Shown: piece by piece, positions 58,037 to 64,000 of the stretch | Layout of the letters: each line of letters opens with the position of its first letter | How positions within the stretch are numbered: position 1 is the stretch's first letter | NCBI GenBank assembly: GCA_026686845.1 | Contig: JAIVEN010000014.1 | Location: 12,386,001 to 12,450,000 of the forward strand | Reading direction: 5' to 3' | Source: Adenanthera pavonina | Taxonomy: Eukaryota; Streptophyta; Magnoliopsida; Fabales; Fabaceae | Length of the DNA stretch: 64,000 nt | Translations under genes and position numbers: made by a program | Notes under the pieces: generated by a model | What the model was told of the DNA's origin: nothing | The model's input: only the letters and a program-made list of their open reading frames with translations | Databases searched by the model: none

Positions 58037-58912
58037 TGTGTTCTCCATATCTCAATCAAATAAAGCAGGAAGCCTTGAACATCATTTTTGTATTTGACAG
58101 TAGCCCCTCTAGTCAGCTCCCTCTACACTCAAAGCACTGTATTTGGGATACTGTAGTTATATCCTGCATACACCTAGACAATTACAAATCTATTAGTTGA
58201 CCATAAACACATTATACAATCACAAATGAAGCAATATAGAGTGAATCATACTTTCAACTTGCCTCTCCTCTTTCTTCAATATAAACACATTATAAAATCA
58301 CAAATGAAGCAATATTAAAGAGAGGAGAAATACGTTTGTGATTGTGTATTCAACATATTATACATTTTAATATGTTAAAATGTTGATGAGGCCACATCGC
58401 CAATCACTGAACAGTTGTCAGTTGTCACTTGTCAACTTGCCGCTCCTCTTTCTTCACAAATTCCTTCGGCGTTCATATTCCAAAAGTTTGAAGAGAATTG
58501 TATCTTTTCTGTTTGGTTCCTATGGGAAAAAAATTGACACTATTTTATCATTAATACACCCTCGCTCTATCTCATATTATAAGATAATATACAAGATTTT
58601 ATAAATATTAAAAAATATTTATTATATCTTTAAATTTCTAAAAAAAAATTAAAATTTTCAATTTTATCTCTATTAATTTCACTCCTTTCATTAAATATAA
58701 CATAAGTTACAATACTAATAATATAATAAATGAATAAAAAAATGATAAATCAGTATATATTATTTTATATCATGGAATAAGAAAAACCCCTGTTAGCCTT
58801 ATAACATGTGTAGGAATGAGCAATTAATATGCAGTATTCACTGCTTGGCTTTCATGTTTTGCATCACCCTTCACAAATGGAGCTGTGATTTCCTTTTGCA
58901 GTGATATAGATT
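58037..58912. other. LCB1 upstream region with a MITE-like fragment
   Basis: The former LCB1 promoter should lie just above 58036. 58558-58800 is MITE-like (CTCGCTCTATCTCATATTAT at the left) and shares its body with 35990-36230 (TCTCTATTAATTTCACTCC, AATATAATAAATGAATAAA). No gene is seen. Confidence 0.45.
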
Positions 58913-59490
58913 AGGATTGTGCAAATAAACCCATGGCTCAGTTGGCCCGGTTCAACCCGCTCCTATCGGGCCAACTGGACTGAGTCGAGCTTTGAGCTAC
59001 GCTTTGTTTTGTTCGACTCGGCCTGAACTATATATATGTATATGTTATTTTTTAAAAAAATCTATTATTTTGTATATATTAATTGATTTTATAAGATTTT
59101 TTCTATATATCTTATATAATATATTTATTATTTGATTACTATAAAAAACTTTATAAGGTTTTGATATTTTAATTTTATTTAAAATTTTAAATTGATTTCT
59201 AAATTTAATATTATATGAAAATAATATATAGTAAATATTTATAATTTTTAAGAAAATTAATTTCTATCATAACATTATATTTTTAAAGAAATCTACTTTT
59301 ACATTAATAATTAAAATTTTTTCATTAATACATAAAATTAGTTTTTATTTTATTTTTAATATTTTAAAAAATTATGTGGTACCGGTTGGTCCAACCCTGT
59401 CCCGGCACATAATCTGATTTAACCCGGGTGTGTACGGGCAGGGCATCGGAAGGGGGTGAAGCCCAACCCAACCTGACCCGAGCACACCCC
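58913..59490. repeat. AT-rich-core element, third copy, cut at its right end by a solo LTR
   Basis: The left end TAGGATTGTGCAAATAAACC and the right end read inwards from 59490 GGGGTGTGCTCGGGTCAGGT are GC-rich flanks around a core colinear with 25950-26300. The solo LTR at 59491 sits inside the terminal words of this element. Confidence 0.55.
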
Positions 59491-60088
59491 TATTGGAGAT
59501 AGTTTGAAAAAACTAAAGTCCCACATTAGATGGGAGTAAGGCTTATGAAATGTATATAAGAGAGAGAAGACAAAGCATATTAAAATAATTATTGAACAAA
59601 AACGTCGTGATCATTGGATTGATCTAACGGTGGAGATCTAGTATGGTATGAATTTTATATTACTATTTTAATTAATCATTTTTTTTAGAAACAGAATTTC
59701 AAATAACAACGTTCTAAAACAGTACATTTTGAAACAACATGTCATTTGATATTCTGTTTCAATTTGACAATAACGTTTCAAATACAATGTTCAGAAACAA
59801 ACAGGTTCATAAACAACGTTTCAATTTTCTATTTTCTACTATTATAAAATGATCAAACTAGAGACTAAAAAAAAATACCTTACATTCTCTTCTCTTACTT
59901 ACAATCTCTCTATTTCGTTCTGTGTTTTAAGGTATCTGAAGTTGCTGTCAGATATCTTTGGTGCTTAGAATAACTCCTAGGGGTGATTCATCCCTGCAAC
60001 AAACCTAGTGGGGGCGACTAACACCTTAAGCACAATGTATTATCATACGTTTCTGGGCACCGGTTGTTTTCATATACTGTTCCTAACA
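59491..60088 (+). mobile_element. Solo LTR (copia type) with TA...CA ends and perfect 5-bp target duplication
   Basis: It starts TATTGGAGATAGTTTGAAAA and ends TGTTCCTAACA. ACCCC lies on both sides (59486-59490 and 60089-60093). The promoter-like run GAAATGTATATAAGAGAGAG (about 59548) and the CTAAAGTCCCACATTAGATG block are typical of plant copia LTRs. No internal region or second LTR is present, so it arose by LTR-LTR recombination. Its orientation is taken from the TATA-like motif. Confidence 0.85.
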
Positions 60089-60093
60089 ACCCC

Positions 60094-63000
60094 TGTACAT
60101 AGAGTGTCACATGGAGTTTTTCTCACAAGAAGTATAATAATCCTCGGTATTGTTGGGCTCAGCCGCAATCCATGATTTGGTGTTCATCCAAAATATGTGC
60201 GAGGTTAATGTTACGTTCATTTGGCGATAAAATTCAAATATCTTCAACCACTATTATTATACCAGGAGTTTTGTCACAAGTCATATTGACATTACCTCTA
60301 AATCTAATGTAAGAGGGACCCGAATCTGTGGCCAACATTGATGTTAACAAACTCTTTTCTTTAATTGACCCAACAAAAAAAAGATGTTTTGCTTTCCCAT
60401 GCGCCATTCAATGTCTGATTCAATTTCATGTTTCTTCGGCATCATTCCACATAGCGACAACCGATTAAAACAGTTTTTTATGCTTGACTAAATGGTTGAA
60501 AACCATTTGGTTAAAATTATTTTTTCCTCTCATATAGTTATACATTAAAAATAAAAATAATATGATATATGTGAAATTATATTGCACTAAATTTTTTAAT
60601 ATATATAATTTGTGATCCCAGTTTTTGTTCTCATGCAATCGTTGGTGGTGGACGGGCTCTGAATTCAAAATACGCACGTTGATTTGGGGTAATGAATCAA
60701 TCTAAAAAGCTAAACATGATTATGTGCTGAAGCCCAAGTCCCATAGATCAGCAGAGCCTTTGGGTTTCTCTCGCTCGCTTCGTTCGGCTTCCTGATCAAA
60801 ATTCTTTTTTCTTTCTGGTGCTTAATGATGTTAATGGGATCTTAACCCCTTAGTGTCTTTTTGAACTTTGTTTTCCATGTCTTTACCAAAAAAAAAATAT
60901 TTTTTCTTTTTTTTGCCAAAATTCCTGATCAAAATTCACTGCATAATGTTACGTTGCATTCAATTATCCATTTTCTTGGTTGTGCAGACATATATTATAA
61001 CGACTTCAATTTGAGAGTTGTTATTTTCCTCAAGGAAAAACTATATAACACCCCTTTTATAAGTTATGTTTATTATTAAATTGAGGCATTCCAAATTCAC
61101 CTGACGATTACCAATTAGTCAATTAAGCTAACATGAAGTTTCGAGTATAAGCACAATCATTCCAACGAATTAACATGTTCAAATATAAGCATGAACAGCC
61201 AATCATAGCAGTCCTAAAAGCCACCAATAGGTACTTATGTAGCTATGCCTCGGACAGCATAAAGACGATTTGTAAATGGTAAGAGCTTGAGCTTTACCTA
61301 ATGCACATGCTGTGTCTCCAGCTCCACCTTTTTTCAAGGCCAGAGTACCAAGCAAAGCAAGGGGAGGAGAGGATCTTTATTTTGGAGGCATATATTATCG
61401 CTTTTATCTAACTAAATAACAGTTAATGATATAAAGGCAACGCAAGCATTGGTAGATAATCATGTCAGGGATCATATCTCTCTTTGAAACCACAATTAAG
61501 GTTCTTTTTCATGCACTTCAAATGAGTGCATAAGTCAATAAACTGCTCTAAGATGGTCCAAGCAAGTTCTAAATCTAATATTGTATTAATGATGATTTTG
61601 GTTAATAAAGGGAAGATTTGCATGGGAGAGAAGGGTGGTGGAAATGGAGCTAGGCAGAAAAAAAAGTGAGATTAGTCAGATGGAAGAAGGTTAGTAAAGA
61701 TGGTGGCGATGTACAGTGGATGGAAGCATGTAATTTAAAGGTCCACCTTCATTGAGTAGAGAGCCCAGAAAGAGAGAGAGGGGTGGGCCAAAAAGGTTCG
61801 GTCCAGAATACGGAAAGTTCTGCACTGCACTGCTGCAAGTTAGCGGCATCAGTGACAGCATTAAAGAAAAGCTATATGTGAATATGTTTTAACTCTTTTA
61901 TTAATTAAGCCTTGTGTTTTATTGAAAAATAAGGTCGATTTCATAAATGCCGATCACAGTCACCTATACTTAGAAGAAACAGACTCTTATAAACCATCTT
62001 TGATGATACAGATATCCTCTTTAGTATAAAGAGCTAGAAGAAAAGGAGACGCCAGTTTAATTATGACTTTATGTACGTACTCTCCTACAGTTCAGAGTCA
62101 TTTCTTCATAATGAAGAAGCCAGGGAAACACACAAAAGAAAATGATTTTACTGCATGTTTGCTTTTTGATTGCAGTCAATCACCACCACATCAAAAAAAA
62201 GCCAGAGTGCCAAAAAGAGGAGTCGTCATTTTCTACTTTGGATTGAATAATATAATTATATGTAATAGAAAATTGTTCAAATATCAATGGGGTTTTATTT
62301 TCTTTCCTTCCTTCCTCAACACAGTAATAAAAAGGAAAATTCTTTTCTACAGTTCGCGCTCTAATACACTCCCTAACAATGAAAAAGAAAATTTTTTTGT
62401 TGCCAAACGGAAATGACACCTGTCAATCAGCAAAATGAAGTAATGGTGATCAGAAGTTCATATTTATTGGTCCAGCAGTTTTTTTTTTTTTATGAATGAA
62501 AAATCTCTGAGAGAGCCATACAAAAAACAATTAATAATTATTGATTATAAAAATCATGAGTTAGAAAATATCTGCAATCAATCAGGGCCTCCTTAAGTAT
62601 CATGTAATCCATGTGAATTAATACTATCAGCCTCCCTTACTAGCTAATAAGCGCAATAGTTTGTTTCTCCAGAATTATAATCAATGGTAACTGTTTAATT
62701 TTGTTTTGGTATCATTTATCACGATCTGAGTACATAACAAAGCAATGAACTTCATTAGAGTAGTTTCTTTTATATCCAGCTTTCCAAATCATCAAACAAG
62801 CTTGAGCAAACCCTCTTTTCCATGAAAGCAGCCCAGCTCCGTTTCCTCCTGCCTCCTTTGTTGCATTCTAGTGGTCTAGCAGTTTCAGTGTTTCATATTT
62901 AATTAGACTTGGAGCGCTGTGTACATAACTCAACATAGAGTGCTTGTAAGAATAACTGCATTATTCATAACTTATTAATATATATACAACTTCTTTGAGT

Positions 63001-64000
63001 GTATATATATATATTGATATTGATATTGATTATTATTACTATTATTATTAGGTATAAATTTATTAATTATTATACTGAATCAACATACTGTTATTTAGCC
63101 ACCAAAGATGAAACTGCAAGATCGTCCACTTTGATTTATAGGAATAAATTATCTATCATATGAATTAAAAAATTCGCATTTGTGTGGGTCGCAACCATGG
63201 ATTATCTGTGTGCACGGGATACTTATTATCTGTGTACTATTTTAAATTTTTTTTTTAATTTCATGGAAAGGTCTCGATGCCTTTGGTGCCAAAGGCCCTA
63301 AGATCATCCATTACTTGTGTAAAGTAGCCTAACCCCTACACTAACACAAACCCCCCCCCCCCCCCAAAAAAAAATCCACCCTTTTTTTTCTTAAGTTTTT
63401 ATTCTCTAAACTTTTATTAATATTCTTCCCTCTTTCTCAAACAATACCAAAATAAATAAACAAATATAAATTATATAAATAATATATATTAAATAATATA
63501 AATTAATTATTCAATATAGTATATTCTTTAATATTTCTAAAATCATATAGCTTTATCTATATTTTCAAAATATAAATTTTAGTCAAATTTTTAATATAGA
63601 AAATATATTTTTATCAACTAAAATTTATATTAATATATTAAATAACTATAAGAATAGAATATATTACCACTCCTTCAATATTACTAAAATTATATAAATC
63701 TTTCTCAATTTTCAAAACATAGTTAAATTTTTAATTTTGTTAATGATGTAAATAGAAAGAATAGGGGAGAAAGATAAAAAAAAAATATGAATGAGAACAT
63801 AAGGCTAATATTTTAAATTTAAGATAATTTAAAAAGAGTTTTCTTATTTTAAAACTCTAATATAACTAAGATTTAAATTTTATAAATAAAAGATTTTTAA
63901 GTGGTATTTCTTTTTATTCTGTAATTTTAACAATATTAAAGAAATGATAATATATACTTCTCTTATAATTATTCAGCATATTAATATGAATTTTAATTAA
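60094..64000. other. Intergenic; no gene recognised
   Basis: Mostly AT-rich. 60700-60800 and 61600-61830 are less AT-rich but have no coherent frame. A 15-base poly-C run followed by nine A lies at 63351-63374, and TA microsatellites near 63004-63016. The last 600 bases are almost pure AT. Short open frames here (for example 62063-62416) lack motifs. Confidence 0.5.

Noticed and set aside
63351..63374. Poly-C then poly-A run
   Set aside because: Simple sequence only; could be real or a sequencing artefact, with no adjacent feature to explain it.

Overview
This is plant nuclear DNA, very probably from a eudicot. The evidence is spliced genes with GT-AG introns, plant-specific transcription factor families (NAC, WOX, DREB-type AP2/ERF), AT-rich intergenic DNA, and plant transposable elements (Ty1/copia, RTE-type LINE, Stowaway and hAT MITEs, solo LTRs). 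The predicted proteins look most like rosid/legume family members, but I cannot name a species.

Layout. (1) 1-458, minus: 5' end of a NAC transcription factor gene that runs off the left edge. (2) 3428-15677: a decayed copia retrotransposon with two recognisable LTRs. It has been invaded by a Stowaway MITE, by a nearly full-length RTE LINE in the opposite orientation (5697-8872, exact 12-bp target duplication) and by a 3.2-kb TGTAAC...GTTACA insertion, probably a long solo LTR that itself carries a MITE. (3) 18827-19756, minus: WOX4, three exons, complete. (4) 20000-38600: about 18 kb of repeat-rich DNA with several MITE families, a 2.5-kb terminal-inverted-repeat element, two LINE RNase H scraps and several local tandem duplications. 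(5) 38653-39078, minus: a RAP2.1-like DREB repressor. (6) 41502-42835: a small non-coding LTR element (TRIM-like). (7) 46282-47556, minus: an organelle-targeted NYN-domain protein with a C2H2 zinc finger inside the NYN domain. (8) 49203-50741, plus: a membrane-anchored SPRY-domain protein, two exons. (9) 51938-58036, minus: a twelve-exon LCB1 gene (serine palmitoyltransferase subunit) with all splice sites canonical but two frameshifts, so probably a young pseudogene. (10) 58913-60093: an AT-rich repeat cut by a solo LTR with a perfect 5-bp target duplication. The last 4 kb shows no gene.

The genes form no operon-like unit. WOX4 maintains vascular cambium/procambium, RAP2.1 represses drought/cold-responsive genes, and LCB1 acts in sphingolipid synthesis in the ER. 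WOX4 and RAP2.1 are also close together in Arabidopsis (AT1G46480 and AT1G46768), so this is likely a conserved neighbourhood. I see no new multi-gene system. The most distinctive observations are two different LTR families with TA...CA rather than TG...CA ends, the doubly frameshifted LCB1, and the depth of nesting in the copia element.
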